The notes: generated from the letters alone by a model not told the origin. Positions 1 to 9,067 are shown, numbered from the stretch's first letter. The stretch: 64,000 bases of DNA from Streptomyces sp. cf386 (GCF_900103585.1 NZ_FNHV01000023.1:62001-126000), one strand, 5' to 3'. Numbers and translations are program-made.

Positions 1-1971
1 CGACGCGGGTGACGCCGAAGCCGTCTCGGCCAGGCACACGACATGGATCCCGGCCCGCGGCCCCTCCGCCGCCAGCCGCGCCACGGCCTCGCGCACATCG
101 GCACCGCCGGGATCGCCGTCCACCACGATCACGCTGTACGGCCCCGCGAATCCGGCCGCCCCGTCGGCAGGGTCGTCGTCCCGCGCCCACGAGGGCCGCC
201 GCACGGCACGCTGGGCCGGGACCTGCCCGCCCGCGCCATGTGCCGAGCCACCCGCACCGCTCACGGCACCGGCAGACCCCGCACCGGCGGGTGTCTCCGC
301 CGCCAGGTCCTCAAGGCGGCGCAGCAACTCGTCCGTACGAGCCGTCGCCTGTTCGCGGTCGTAGGCCAGCAGCAGGCGGCAGTCCTGGCCGTGGCCAGGG
401 CGGATCTGCGGGAGCCAGCCCAGCCAGGACCACTCGGCGGTGCGCTCCTCCAACGGGCGGGAGCGGTCCGCGCTGATCAGGACCAGCTCCAGGGTGTCCG
501 GCGAGTGCAGCGCGGCGAGTTGGGCGATCACCGCGCGGGCCAGCCCCGCCAGCCGCTCGCGCGGGCCGGCCAGACCCAGCGCCCCGACCTCGCGCAGATC
601 GGCGGTCACCGGCACCGCGGGCAGCAGCCCGGAGCCGTCGGGCGCCGCCCGGTCCGCCGTGCCGAGCCGTACCGTGAGCGCCTCCGGGTGACCCGGTGCG
701 CGCTCCCACAGCCGGGGCCCGGGCCCCAGGGCCGTCAGCAGCAGGGACGCGGGATCCGGCCATCTCTCCGGCAGGCGGGGGCCGTTCGTCGTCGAGGTCG
801 GCTCGGTCGGGGCCAGCGGCTCATCGTCGTCGTAGGCCCCACGCCGGGCTGTCGCCCCCTGCTCCCCGCGCCCGCCGGCCAGCCGCCGCGCCCACGCCGA
901 GAGGCCTCCGCGCCTGCGCACGCCCGGCGGGACGTCGGTGCCCCGCAGCGGGGTGCCCTTACGGTTGCCGCCGTGCGCCGGGGTGCCCCCGCCGTCGCCC
1001 GACATGTCTTCGGCGCCGCTGTGATCCGGGTCGCCCGCCTGGAGCGCGCCCACCCCGAAGCCCGCGCCGTGTGTGTCGCCGCCGCGCGGTCCCGGAGACG
1101 GCCGTGCCTCCCCGGCGTGCCGTTCTATCCGCGGAGCCCCGCCCTGGAGCGGCACGACGGGCGGCTCGACGGGATCGTGCTCCTGAGCGGCCGACAGGGC
1201 TCCGGAGGGAGCGGACGCGTCGCCGCCGTCCGCCACGCGTGCGTGAGGCGGCGTGGCGGTACCGCGCGCGGGCGCCGCCGGGCCGTCGCTTCCCGGGCGG
1301 GGGGCGTCCCGGTCGTCCCCGGACGGGACCCGCACATGCCCCTCCCCGTCCGGCTCCGTCCGCACCCGCGCCCCCGGCCCGCCGGCCGGAGCCAGCCGCA
1401 GGGCCGACTCGCCGATCCGCAGCAGCGACCCCGGCGCGAACCGCACCGGGCGGGTGCTCACGCCGGAGCCGTCCAGCGTGGTGCCGTTGGTGGAGGCGAG
1501 GTCGGCGACCGAGACGCGGCCGTCGGCGGCGACCGTGACCGCGCAGTGGAGGCGGGAGACGTCCGGGTCGTCGAGCGGGACGTCGGCGTCGGCGGAGCGG
1601 CCGATGCGGATCTCGCCGCCGTGCAGCAGATGGACCCCGCCCGCGTCCGGGCCGGCCACGACATGGAGCTGGGTCGGGGCGTCGTCCAGCTCGGGGTGCG
1701 GCTCGGGCGCCTGCGGGGCGCCCAGGGACAGCACCGCGCCGTCCGTCAGCGGGGGCTCGCCGAGCGTGCTGCGCCGGTCGTCCAGCCGCTCCGCCCCGGC
1801 GTACAGCACGACCGGGCCGTCGCCCCCGGACACCGCCGAGGCGAGCCCCGACGCCACCGCGGCCAGGGCCGTGCCCGCGGGCGCCGTGACCAGCACGTCG
1901 CAGCTCGCGGCTCGGCCTCGCGCCGGGGCAGGCGGGGCCAGCGGGTCTACGACGGTCAGCCGGATCTGCAT
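1..1971 (-). CDS. FHA domain FtsK/SpoIIIE-like ATPase (partial, C-terminus outside window)
   Basis: I translated this reading frame by hand: it starts with ATG at 1971 (MQIRLTVVDP) and stays open to base 1, so the C-terminal part is missing. An N-terminal ubiquitin-like/FHA-linked region is followed by a canonical FHA domain at about residues 115-185, with the motifs GRSADADV, SRLHC and STNGT that bind phosphothreonine. A long low-complexity linker follows, then a segment typical of the FHA-FtsK/EccC-like ATPases of Streptomyces (GLAGPRERLAGLARAV ... RLLLAYDREQA). The Walker motifs would lie beyond the window. It is divergent from two Ser/Thr kinase genes, which fits an FHA protein that reads kinase output (inference). 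The family resembles type VII secretion motor proteins; the substrate is unknown. Confidence 0.8.
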   Translation of the reverse strand, partial: MQIRLTVVDPLAPPAPARGRAASCDVLVTAPAGTALAAVASGLASAVSGGDGPVVLYAGAERLDDRRSTLGEPPLTDGAVLSLGAPQAPEPHPELDDAPTQLHVVAGPDAGGVHLLHGGEIRIGRSADADVPLDDPDVSRLHCAVTVAADGRVSVADLASTNGTTLDGSGVSTRPVRFAPGSLLRIGESALRLAPAGGPGARVRTEPDGEGHVRVPSGDDRDAPRPGSDGPAAPARGTATPPHARVADGGDASAPSGALSAAQEHDPVEPPVVPLQGGAPRIERHAGEARPSPGPRGGDTHGAGFGVGALQAGDPDHSGAEDMSGDGGGTPAHGGNRKGTPLRGTDVPPGVRRRGGLSAWARRLAGGRGEQGATARRGAYDDDEPLAPTEPTSTTNGPRLPERWPDPASLLLTALGPGPRLWERAPGHPEALTVRLGTADRAAPDGSGLLPAVPVTADLREVGALGLAGPRERLAGLARAVIAQLAALHSPDTLELVLISADRSRPLEERTAEWSWLGWLPQIRPGHGQDCRLLLAYDREQATARTDELLRRLEDLAAETPAGAGSAGAVSGAGGSAHGAGGQVPAQRAVRRPSWARDDDPADGAAGFAGPYSVIVVDGDPGGADVREAVARLAAEGPRAGIHVVCLAETASASPAS

Positions 1972-2340
1972 CGGCGTCAGCGGTCCCTTCTGCGCGGGCG
2001 CGGACCAGGGGCCGTCCGATGGATCTCCCCACCCCACACGAGCACTTCGGCCAGTACTCCACGCATCCTCGCACCTGCCACTGACAACGCGCCCCCCGCC
2101 CGAAGGCAAGTGATCTTGATTGGTCGGCTCTGCCCGCAAAAGTGCCTGACAACTGCACTGCCGGTGATCAGTTGAGATCGCTCACGTCCGCTTGCGGCAA
2201 CCACCAGACAGAGCCGAGCGTCTTTCCTTCGAACATGTACGGGAAGCCGTACGTAAGACGGACAGAATGACGACAGGCCGGTGCCGTGGGGGACGGCACT
2301 ACAGTGGATCGGAACGTAGGCAAGCAGCAGGGAGCGCGAC
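1972..2340. promoter_or_regulatory. Divergent promoter region between FHA gene and pkaA
   Basis: This 369-bp gap has no convincing gene. It holds an inverted repeat GTACGG-GAAG-CCGTAC at 2237-2252 and a second one, AGTGC-9-GCACT, near 2140-2160. A TACAGT -10-like hexamer lies at about 2299-2304, and a GGGAG ribosome site sits just before the GTG start of pkaA at 2341. Promoter roles are inferred from position. Confidence 0.4.
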
Positions 2341-4035
2341 GTGCGGCCGGTAGGCAGCAAGTACTTCCTCGAGGAGCCGCTCGGACGTGGCGCCACGGGG
2401 ACCGTCTGGCGAGCCCGTCAGCGGGAGACCGCGGGCGCCGAGGCGGCAGTGCAGGGGCAGCCCGGCGAGACCGTCGCGATCAAGGTCCTCAAGGAGGAGC
2501 TCGCCAGCGACGCGGACATCGTCATGCGGTTCCTGCGGGAGCGGTCCGTCCTGCTCCGGCTGACCCACCCGAACATCGTCCGGGTCCGCGACCTGGTCGT
2601 CGAGGGTGAGCTGCTGGCGCTGGTCATGGACCTCGTCGATGGCCCCGACCTGCACCGCTACCTCCGCGAGAACGGCCCCTTCTCGCCGGTCGCCGCCGCC
2701 CTGCTCACCGCGCAGATCGCCGACGCCCTCGGCGCCAGCCACGCCGACGGCGTCGTCCACCGCGACCTGAAGCCCGCCAACGTCCTGCTCCAGCAGAACG
2801 GCGGCCAGATGCACCCGATGCTGACCGACTTCGGCATCGCCCGGCTCGCCGACTCCCCGGGCCTGACCCGCACCCATGAGTTCGTCGGCACGCCCGCGTA
2901 CATCGCGCCCGAGTCCGCCGAGGGCCGCCCGCAGACGTCCGCCGTCGACATCTACGGCGCCGGAATCCTCCTCTACGAGCTGGTCACCGGCCGCCCGCCG
3001 TTCGGCGGCGGCTCCGCCCTCGAGGTCCTCCACCAGCACCTGAGCGCCGAGCCGCGCCGCCCGTCCACGGTCCCCGACCCCCTGTGGACGGTCATAGAAC
3101 GCTGCCTGCGCAAGAGCCCCGAACAGCGGCCCAGCGCCGAGAACCTCGCCCGCGCCCTGCGCGTCGTCGCCGAGGGCGTCGGCGTGCACGCGAACTCCGC
3201 GCAGATCGCGGCCGCCGAGGGCGTCGCCGCACTGCTCGCCCCCGACCCCTCGCCGGCCACCGTGCCGGGCTCGGCCGACCCCACCCAGGTGCTGCAGCAC
3301 GGCGCGGGCGCATACGACCCGAACGGCGCGACCAGCGTCCTGCCGCACACCGGCGCCCCCGGCCCGGCGGGCGCAGCCGACCCCACCGCCGTACTGCCGA
3401 ACACGAGCGGTCCGGGCGGACGCGGCGGCGCCGACCCGACGGCGGTCATGCCGCCGATGCCCCCGGGACAGCCCGGTCAGCAGCCGGGGCAGCCCGGACC
3501 CGAGGACCCGCACCCCTGGCAGAACCAGCTGCGCGCGGCCCGGGACCGCAATGAGCAGACGCAGGTCCAGTACCTCGACCCCAACCAGGACCCGCTGCGC
3601 CGCCGCCCCCAGCGGCAGGTCGCCCGCCCGCAGCAGCCGCCGCACCCCCAGCAGCAGCGGCCTCCGCAGGGCCGGCCGCCGCAGGGGTACGGCCAGCCGC
3701 AGCAGCACCAGCCGCAGCCGTACGCCCCCCAGCGCCAGCCGCAGCAGCAGCCCCAGCGGTACGCCCCGCCGCCGGAGCCGCAGCGGCCGCAGCGCGAGCC
3801 GCGTCAGCCGCGTCAGCGCAGCTCCAATCCGATGCGGATCCCCGGCCTCGGCTGCCTCAAGGGGTGCCTGTTCACGATCATCATCCTGTTCGTCGCGGGC
3901 TGGCTGGTCTGGGAGCTGAGCCCGCTGCAGGAGTGGATCGGCACGGGCAAGGGCTACTGGGACCAGCTCACCGACTGGTTCAGCACCGTGACGGGCTGGA
4001 TCGGGGAGCTGGGCGGGAGCTCGGGCACCAACTGA
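2341..4035 (+). CDS. pkaA: Membrane-anchored Ser/Thr protein kinase PkaA
   Basis: This is a Hanks-type kinase of 564 residues. The glycine loop is GRGATGTVW, the ATP-binding Lys is in VAIKVL, the catalytic loop HRDLKPAN is near residues 140-147, DFG is at about 163 and APE follows. An insertion of about 16 residues rich in Ala/Gly/Glu sits between the glycine loop and the invariant Lys. After the kinase domain comes a long Pro/Gln/Arg-rich linker (about 370-500). One membrane helix (GCLFTIIILFVAGWLVW) lies near 510-530, leaving a short extracellular tail. There are no PASTA repeats. The GTG start follows a GGGAG site. The tandem kinase next door, and prfB downstream, match what I recall of pkaA-pkaB in S. 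coelicolor. Substrates cannot be read from sequence. Confidence 0.9.
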   Translation: MRPVGSKYFLEEPLGRGATGTVWRARQRETAGAEAAVQGQPGETVAIKVLKEELASDADIVMRFLRERSVLLRLTHPNIVRVRDLVVEGELLALVMDLVDGPDLHRYLRENGPFSPVAAALLTAQIADALGASHADGVVHRDLKPANVLLQQNGGQMHPMLTDFGIARLADSPGLTRTHEFVGTPAYIAPESAEGRPQTSAVDIYGAGILLYELVTGRPPFGGGSALEVLHQHLSAEPRRPSTVPDPLWTVIERCLRKSPEQRPSAENLARALRVVAEGVGVHANSAQIAAAEGVAALLAPDPSPATVPGSADPTQVLQHGAGAYDPNGATSVLPHTGAPGPAGAADPTAVLPNTSGPGGRGGADPTAVMPPMPPGQPGQQPGQPGPEDPHPWQNQLRAARDRNEQTQVQYLDPNQDPLRRRPQRQVARPQQPPHPQQQRPPQGRPPQGYGQPQQHQPQPYAPQRQPQQQPQRYAPPPEPQRPQREPRQPRQRSSNPMRIPGLGCLKGCLFTIIILFVAGWLVWELSPLQEWIGTGKGYWDQLTDWFSTVTGWIGELGGSSGTN

Positions 4036-4196
4036 CCGGACGAGGCGACGCGGCGACGAGCCGCCGAGCCGACGAGGCACGGCCTCGGCCGGGTTGGTGA
4101 TTTGTCGACACCTGGCGGGTGATTTCCGCCTCTGCAGTGAAGGTTGGCTCTTCGGGCGCGTAGTTTTAGCGACTACACGCGTCGGTAGGAGCAGTC

Positions 4197-5438
4197 TTGG
4201 CACGGAAGATCGGCAGCCGGTACACCGCCAACCAGATCCTGGGGCGGGGCAGCGCCGGCACGGTGTGGCTGGGTGAGGGGCCCGAGGGGCCCGTCGCCAT
4301 CAAGCTGCTGCGTGAGGATCTCGCGTCCGACCAGGAGCTCGTCGGACGCTTCGTGCAGGAGCGGACGGCGCTGCTCGGTCTGGAGCACCCGAACGTGGTC
4401 TCCGTACGCGACCTCGTCGTCGACGGCAACGACCTCGCGCTGGTCATGGACCTGGTCCGGGGCACGGACGTGCGCACCAGGCTCGACCGCGACCGGCGGC
4501 TCGCGCCCGAGGCGGCGGTGGCGATCGTCGCGGACATCGCGGACGGGCTGGCGGCGGCGCATGCGGCCGGGGTCGTGCACCGGGACGTGAAGCCGGAGAA
4601 CGTCCTGCTGGACATGCAGGGCCCGCTCGGGCCGGGCGGCTCCCACCCCGCCCTGCTGACGGACTTCGGTGTGGCGAAACTCATCGACTCACCGCGCCGC
4701 ACCCGCGCGACGAAGATCATCGGTACGCCGGACTACCTGGCGCCGGAGATCGTGGAGGGCCTGCCTCCTCGGGCGGCGGTCGACATCTACGCGCTCGCCA
4801 CGGTCCTGTACGAGCTGCTGGCGGGCTTCACCCCCTTCGGCGGCGGCCACCCCGGCGCGGTCCTCCGCCGCCACGTCACCGAGACGGTGGCTCCTCTGCC
4901 CGGCATCCCCGACGAGCTGTGGCAGCTCATCGTGCAGTGCCTGGCGAAGGCGCCGGCCTCGCGGTTGCGGGCGTCGGAGCTGGGGGCGCGGTTGCGGGAG
5001 CTGCTGCCGATGCTGGCCGGGATGCCGCCGCTGGACGTGGACGAGCCGGACGCGGAGCCCGCGGAGGAGGAGACTCCGGTCGCGGAGGAGGCGGTGCCGG
5101 CGGGGGAGCGGGTACGGCGGCGGGGTGCGGTGCCCCTGGTGCCGGGCGCCAAGCCGGCCGACTCCAACCGTGACACCCATACGTCGATGAGGGTGCCGGG
5201 GCCGGACGAGCTGGCGGGCGGTGCGCGCGGCACGGCACGCGTCCCGCGGGCGGCGGGTGCCCCCCGGCCGGGCTCGGCCCGCCATCGGGCGGCGACTCGG
5301 CGACGCCGGGTGGCGCTCGGCGCGGCGGCGGTGGCGTTGGTGGCGGCGGCGGGCGTGGGCACGTGGCTGGCCACCGCTGAGGACGACGCCGGCGCGACAC
5401 CCCAGGACTCGAACAACTCGGCCCCGGCGACCCCGTAG
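4197..5438 (+). CDS. pkaB: Ser/Thr protein kinase PkaB (TTG start)
   Basis: This second Hanks-type kinase has 413 residues and begins at a TTG codon preceded by AGGAG at 4187-4191 with five bases of spacing; no ATG or GTG start fits as well. Motifs seen are GRGSAGTVW, VAIKLL, HRDVKPENVLL, DFGVAKL and APE. An acidic Ala/Glu/Pro-rich linker leads to a single predicted membrane helix near residues 372-392 (VALGAAAVALVAAAGVGTW) and a short tail, so the kinase domain is cytoplasmic and membrane-tethered. It lies 161 bp downstream of pkaA and shares its VMDLV and FGGG segments, so the pair probably arose by tandem duplication. The gap between them has a small CGAGGC-ACG-GCCTCG hairpin at 4073-4087. 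Confidence 0.9.
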   Translation: MARKIGSRYTANQILGRGSAGTVWLGEGPEGPVAIKLLREDLASDQELVGRFVQERTALLGLEHPNVVSVRDLVVDGNDLALVMDLVRGTDVRTRLDRDRRLAPEAAVAIVADIADGLAAAHAAGVVHRDVKPENVLLDMQGPLGPGGSHPALLTDFGVAKLIDSPRRTRATKIIGTPDYLAPEIVEGLPPRAAVDIYALATVLYELLAGFTPFGGGHPGAVLRRHVTETVAPLPGIPDELWQLIVQCLAKAPASRLRASELGARLRELLPMLAGMPPLDVDEPDAEPAEEETPVAEEAVPAGERVRRRGAVPLVPGAKPADSNRDTHTSMRVPGPDELAGGARGTARVPRAAGAPRPGSARHRAATRRRRVALGAAAVALVAAAGVGTWLATAEDDAGATPQDSNNSAPATP

Positions 5439-5506
5439 CCTCCTCGCCCCCGCCGCCCCTACCCGTCCCATCCTCCAGGGGCTCTGCCCCGTCGACCCCG
5501 GCCTTT

Positions 5507-5580
5507 CTGGGGGCCGCCGCCCCCAGACCCCCGCTATCGGCCCTGAACGGGCCTCGTCCGCAAACGCCGGACGGGCTGAA
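5507..5580 (+). repeat. Streptomyces intergenic repeat, family A (hairpin plus GCCGGACGGGCTG tail)
   Basis: A hairpin CTGGGGGC...GCCCCCAG (5507-5526) is followed by ACCCCCGCTATCGG, then a CCTCGTCC..AACGCCGGACGGGCTGAA tail. The same arrangement recurs at 30515-30590, and fragments of it lie near 38540-38670. It looks like one of the short dispersed intergenic elements common in Streptomyces and could serve as a terminator for pkaB. Confidence 0.65.
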
Positions 5581-5730
5581 TGACACGGACCGGCGTTGAG
5601 AGGAGACGGCTGCTTACGGGTGGGTGGGGGCCTAGGGACGGGAGTGGGCAAATGCCCCGGTAACGCCGAAGACCTCGTCAGCCCACGGCACCCGGAGCTC
5701 CCCGCTTGGCGGAGCCGTTACGCTGGAGGC

Positions 5731-6834
5731 GTGGCAGTCGTCGATGTATCCGAAGAGCTCAAGTCCCTCTCCTCGACCATGGAGTCGATCGAGGCCGTTC
5801 TGGACCTCGACAAGCTGAGGGCAGACATCGCCGTGCTCGAGGAGCAGGCGGCCGCGCCGTCCCTGTGGGACAACCCGGACGAGGCGCAGAAGATCACCAG
5901 CAAGCTGTCCCACCTCCAGGCGGAGGTGAGGAAGGCCGAGGCCCTGCGTTCGCGGATCGACGATCTCGCCGTGCTGTTCGAGATGGCCGAGGAGGAGGAC
6001 GACCCGGACACCCGTGCCGAGGCCGAGTCCGAGCTCTCCGCCGTCCGCAAGGCACTGGACGAGATGGAAGTGCGGACGCTGCTCAGCGGGGAGTACGACG
6101 CCCGTGAGGCGCTCGTCAACATCCGCGCCGAGGCCGGCGGCGTGGACGCCGCGGACTTCGCCGAGAAGCTGCAGCGGATGTACCTGCGCTGGGCGGAGCA
6201 GAAGGGCTACAAGACCGAGGTCTACGAGACGTCGTACGCGGAAGAGGCCGGCATCAAGTCGACCACCTTCGCCGTGCAGGTGCCGTACGCCTACGGCACC
6301 CTCTCGGTCGAGCAGGGCACCCACCGGCTCGTGCGCATCTCGCCCTTCGACAACCAGGGGCGCCGGCAGACCTCCTTCGCGGGCGTCGAGATCCTTCCCG
6401 TGGTCGAGCAGACCGACCACATCGAGATCGACGAGTCCGAGCTGCGGGTGGATGTCTACCGGTCCTCCGGGCCCGGTGGTCAGGGTGTCAACACCACCGA
6501 CTCCGCGGTGCGCCTCACCCACCTCCCCACCGGCATCGTCGTCTCCTGTCAGAACGAGCGGTCCCAGATCCAGAACAAGGCCACCGCGATGAACGTCCTC
6601 CAGGCCAAGCTGCTGGAGCGCCAGCGCCAGGAGGAGCGGGCCAGGATGGACGCCCTCAAGGACGGCGGCAGCTCCTGGGGCAACCAGATGCGGTCCTACG
6701 TGCTGCACCCGTACCAAATGGTCAAGGACCTGCGGACCGAGTTCGAGGTCGGCAACCCCGAGGCCGTGTTCAACGGCGAGATCGACGGGTTCCTCGAAGC
6801 CGGAATTCGCTGGCGCAAGCAGCAAGAGAAGTAA
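5731..6834 (+). CDS. prfB: Peptide chain release factor 2
   Basis: RF2 recognises UGA and UAA stop codons and hydrolyses peptidyl-tRNA on the ribosome. The protein has 367 residues with the codon-recognition tripeptide SPF (ISPFDNQGRR) and the catalytic GGQ loop (SSGPGGQGVNTTDSAVR), followed by the usual basic C-terminus. I placed the start at GTG 5731 (MAVVDVSEELK) because the homology starts there. The GGAGG before it is only one base from the GTG, whereas a TACGCT -10-like box ends seven bases upstream, so a leaderless transcript is possible. The gene is one uninterrupted frame: the autoregulatory +1 frameshift of E. coli prfB is absent, as is usual in actinobacteria. Confidence 0.97.
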   Translation: MAVVDVSEELKSLSSTMESIEAVLDLDKLRADIAVLEEQAAAPSLWDNPDEAQKITSKLSHLQAEVRKAEALRSRIDDLAVLFEMAEEEDDPDTRAEAESELSAVRKALDEMEVRTLLSGEYDAREALVNIRAEAGGVDAADFAEKLQRMYLRWAEQKGYKTEVYETSYAEEAGIKSTTFAVQVPYAYGTLSVEQGTHRLVRISPFDNQGRRQTSFAGVEILPVVEQTDHIEIDESELRVDVYRSSGPGGQGVNTTDSAVRLTHLPTGIVVSCQNERSQIQNKATAMNVLQAKLLERQRQEERARMDALKDGGSSWGNQMRSYVLHPYQMVKDLRTEFEVGNPEAVFNGEIDGFLEAGIRWRKQQEK

Positions 6835-6844
6835 CTTTGTCGAC

Positions 6845-6881
6845 AAGGCAACTGCCGCCACCTCGGCGGCAGTTGCCTTTT
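6845..6881 (+). terminator. Rho-independent terminator of prfB
   Basis: A perfect 15-bp stem (AAGGCAACTGCCGCC, loop ACCTC, and its complement at 6865-6879) ends in TTTT, ten bases after the prfB stop. Confidence 0.93.
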
Positions 6882-7126
6882 CTGTGCCTGCATGTCTGGG
6901 TTTTACATCACACTCACAGGCTCCAACCCTCCCCATAGCTCCCGTTATTGGACATGGCGGCCGCAAACGGCCTTGACGAGTCCTTGAAAAATGGGAAGGG
7001 TAAAGCGTGGCATGCGTGTCTCTGGGGCGCATGTGAACCGGGGGGCTCAAGTTCAGCTACCTCCGTCGATCACAAGTCCCTGGCGCCCGCCTCATTGACG
7101 ATTCAGCTACTGGGGGTAGCAACCAC

Positions 7127-7750
7127 ATGACGAAGAAGACGCGGATCCGTATCGCGCGGCTCGCAGCCGGCGCCGTGATCGCGGCCGGTGCCTCGCTGAC
7201 CGCTGCGGGTGCCGCATCTGCCGCGGAGACGGAGGGCGACGGCTGCCTGCTCGGCATCTGCCTCGGGGACAACGAGGACCCGACCGACCCGCCGGTTCCC
7301 ACCGACCCGCCGACGGACATCCCCACGGACATCCCGACCGACGTGCCGACGGACATCCCGACGGACCCGACGGTGGACCCGACCGAGCCGACCGAGCCGA
7401 CGGACCCCACCGACGACCCGACCACCGACCCGACCGACCCGGGTGACGGCAACAACGGTGGCGGCAACGACGACGGCAACAACGGCAACAATGGTGGCGG
7501 CAACAACACCAACCCCGACGGTGGCACCTCCCCGCAGCAGGAGGGCTCCTCGGGCCTCGCCGACACCGGCACGGAGAACACCGGCACGGGCACCAGCACG
7601 ACCGCCCAGGGCGGCGGCGACGAGCTCGCCGAGACCGGTGCGGCTCAGACCACGTTCCTGCTGGTCGGCGCTGCCACGATGATCGCCGGCGGTGTCGGCT
7701 TCCGCATCCTCCCGCGCCTCGTGGGCGGCCGCGGCGGTGCGGCTGCCTGA
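7127..7750 (+). CDS. Secreted Asp/Pro/Thr-repeat protein with two LAxTG sortase motifs
   Basis: The 207-residue protein starts with a signal peptide (KKTRIRIARLAAGAVIAAG...AASAAE). A Cys pair (GCLLGICLG) follows, then a stretch of PTD/IPTD repeats (about 50-105) and a Gly/Asn-rich spacer. The C-terminus has LAETG followed by a hydrophobic helix and a basic tail (PRLVGGRGG), the layout for cell-wall anchoring by a class E sortase in Streptomyces. A second motif, LADTG, occurs about 27 residues earlier but has no helix after it, so it is probably not used. The role is unknown; such repeats often form a wall-spanning stalk. The 292-bp upstream gap shows only the prfB terminator and a plain GGGGG ribosome site. 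Confidence 0.85.
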   Translation: MTKKTRIRIARLAAGAVIAAGASLTAAGAASAAETEGDGCLLGICLGDNEDPTDPPVPTDPPTDIPTDIPTDVPTDIPTDPTVDPTEPTEPTDPTDDPTTDPTDPGDGNNGGGNDDGNNGNNGGGNNTNPDGGTSPQQEGSSGLADTGTENTGTGTSTTAQGGGDELAETGAAQTTFLLVGAATMIAGGVGFRILPRLVGGRGGAAA

Positions 7751-7792
7751 CGGTAGCCGTTGATACACGCCGTGTGACGTAGGTCGTACGGC

Positions 7793-7829
7793 CGAGGGGC
7801 CCGAAGCGCGCTGCGCTCCGGGCCCCTCG
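7793..7829. terminator. Bidirectional terminator between convergent genes
   Basis: Perfect CGAGGGGCCCG / CGGGCCCCTCG arms (7793-7803 and 7819-7829), with a further paired AAGCGC/GCGCT region inside, lie between two convergent genes. Confidence 0.8.
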
Positions 7830-7858
7830 CCATGTCCGTGTGCGGTGGGTGCGCCGCC

Positions 7859-8050
7859 CTACGCCGTCTGGTGCGCCAGCAGCGCGACCGCCGCGATCAG
7901 CACCGCCAGCAGGGCGATCAATGTCATCGGGTTCAGGCCCGCGAAGGGGCTCTCCTGCTGCAGCCGCTCACGGTTCGCCCGGCAGACGGGGCAGCGGCCC
8001 TCACTCACGGGCGCGGCACAGTTCGCGCACACCAGCCGGTCGTACGTCAT
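7859..8050 (-). CDS. Small zinc-ribbon membrane protein
   Basis: The 63-residue protein has two CxxC pairs (CANC and CPVC) that would bind one zinc ion, followed by a helical segment (ANRERLQQES). One C-terminal membrane helix follows (MTLIALLAVLIAAVALLAH). A strong AGGAGGG ribosome site precedes the ATG on the minus strand. It lies between the LAxTG gene and ftsE, convergent to the first and divergent from the second. Such short proteins are conserved in streptomycetes but I know no function for them. Its codon use fits a real gene despite its length. Confidence 0.8.
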   Translation of the reverse strand: MTYDRLVCANCAAPVSEGRCPVCRANRERLQQESPFAGLNPMTLIALLAVLIAAVALLAHQTA

Positions 8051-8184
8051 GCGCCACCCTCCTCAGCGTGTTCCCTCCGGGGGTTCAACGGGCTCGGCCT
8101 CGAGAACGTTCCCCTCCTCTACTGTGCCAGGTTCCTGCGGAAGCTGCGCCGGGTCGCTCCCAGAGGGGTGGCTGAGGGGGTTTC

Positions 8185-8242
8185 GCGGCTGCGGCGCCGT
8201 TGGGGTTGCTCGCGCAGTTCCCCGCGCCCCTTTCAGGGGCGC
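8185..8242 (+). repeat. Streptomyces intergenic repeat, family B (GCGCAGTTCCCCGCGCCCC type)
   Basis: This 58-bp stretch contains GCGGCTGCGG, then CGCGCAGTTCCCCGCGCCCC, then TTTCAGGGGCGC. I recognise it as the very abundant Streptomyces intergenic sequence with a GCGCCCC-TTTCA-GGGGCGC hairpin at its end. It occupies the middle of the 327-bp gap between the zinc-ribbon gene and ftsE; nothing else is evident there. Confidence 0.7.
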
Positions 8243-8377
8243 TGTCCCGCCGGCCCTCAAGAGCGCAACCGGAACAAAAGTGCACAAGGCTTACGCAACC
8301 CGTCCTGGCGACTGCGCCTCGCCCTCCGGTTCGCGTATGGTCACGCACATCTACCCCCGGCGACCCGTGGTGCATCC

Positions 8378-9067
8378 GTGATCCGATTCGACAATGTCTC
8401 CAAGGTCTACCCCAAGCAGACCCGCCCCGCACTCAGGGATGTGTCCCTGGAAGTGGAGAAGGGCGAGTTCGTGTTCCTCGTGGGGTCCTCCGGCTCCGGA
8501 AAGTCCACCTTCCTGCGGCTGATCCTCCGCGAGGAGCGGTGCAGCCACGGGCAGGTGCACGTCCTGGGCAAGGACCTCGCGCGCGTCTCCAACTGGAAGG
8601 TGCCGCAGATCCGGCGCCAGCTGGGGACGGTGTTCCAGGACTTCCGGCTGCTGCCGAACAAGACGGTCGCGGAGAACGTGGCCTTCGCGCAGGAGGTCAT
8701 CGGCAAGTCGCGCGGCGAGATCCGCAAGTCCGTGCCCCAGGTGCTCGACCTCGTCGGGCTGGGCGGCAAGGAGGACCGGATGCCGGGTGAGCTCTCCGGT
8801 GGTGAGCAGCAGCGCGTCGCCATCGCGCGGGCCTTCGTCAACCGGCCCAAGCTGCTCATCTGCGACGAGCCCACCGGCAACCTCGACCCGCAGACCTCCG
8901 TCGGCATCATGAAGCTGCTCGACCGGATCAACCGGACGGGCACCACCGTGGTGATGGCCACGCACGACCAGAACATCGTGGACCAGATGCGCAAGCGCGT
9001 CATCGAGCTGGAGCAGGGCCGCCTCGTCCGCGACCAGGCACGCGGCGTCTACGGCTACCAGCACTGA
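8378..9067 (+). CDS. ftsE: Cell division ATP-binding protein FtsE
   Basis: The ABC-type ATPase of the FtsEX complex couples ATP hydrolysis to activation of peptidoglycan hydrolases at division sites. The 229-residue protein has Walker A GSSGSGKST (about 36-44), a Q-loop, the signature LSGGEQQ (about 138-144), Walker B LLICDEPTG and the H-loop ATHD. I chose the GTG at 8378 (MIRFDNVSKVYPK), the standard FtsE N-terminus; longer readings upstream run through non-coding repeat DNA. No clear ribosome site is seen. ftsX follows 34 bp downstream in the same operon. Confidence 0.96.
   Translation: MIRFDNVSKVYPKQTRPALRDVSLEVEKGEFVFLVGSSGSGKSTFLRLILREERCSHGQVHVLGKDLARVSNWKVPQIRRQLGTVFQDFRLLPNKTVAENVAFAQEVIGKSRGEIRKSVPQVLDLVGLGGKEDRMPGELSGGEQQRVAIARAFVNRPKLLICDEPTGNLDPQTSVGIMKLLDRINRTGTTVVMATHDQNIVDQMRKRVIELEQGRLVRDQARGVYGYQH

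Noticed and set aside
43..2175. 710-codon plus-strand open frame opposite the FHA gene
   Set aside because: Arg/Pro-rich GC-frame shadow; the minus-strand frame shows a clear FHA domain.
5731..5830. Programmed frameshift in prfB
   Set aside because: The frame is continuous with no in-frame UGA or Shine-Dalgarno-like slippery site near codon 25.
7209..7682. Pro/Arg-rich alternative frame inside the LAxTG gene
   Set aside because: Shadow of the repetitive PTD coding sequence.
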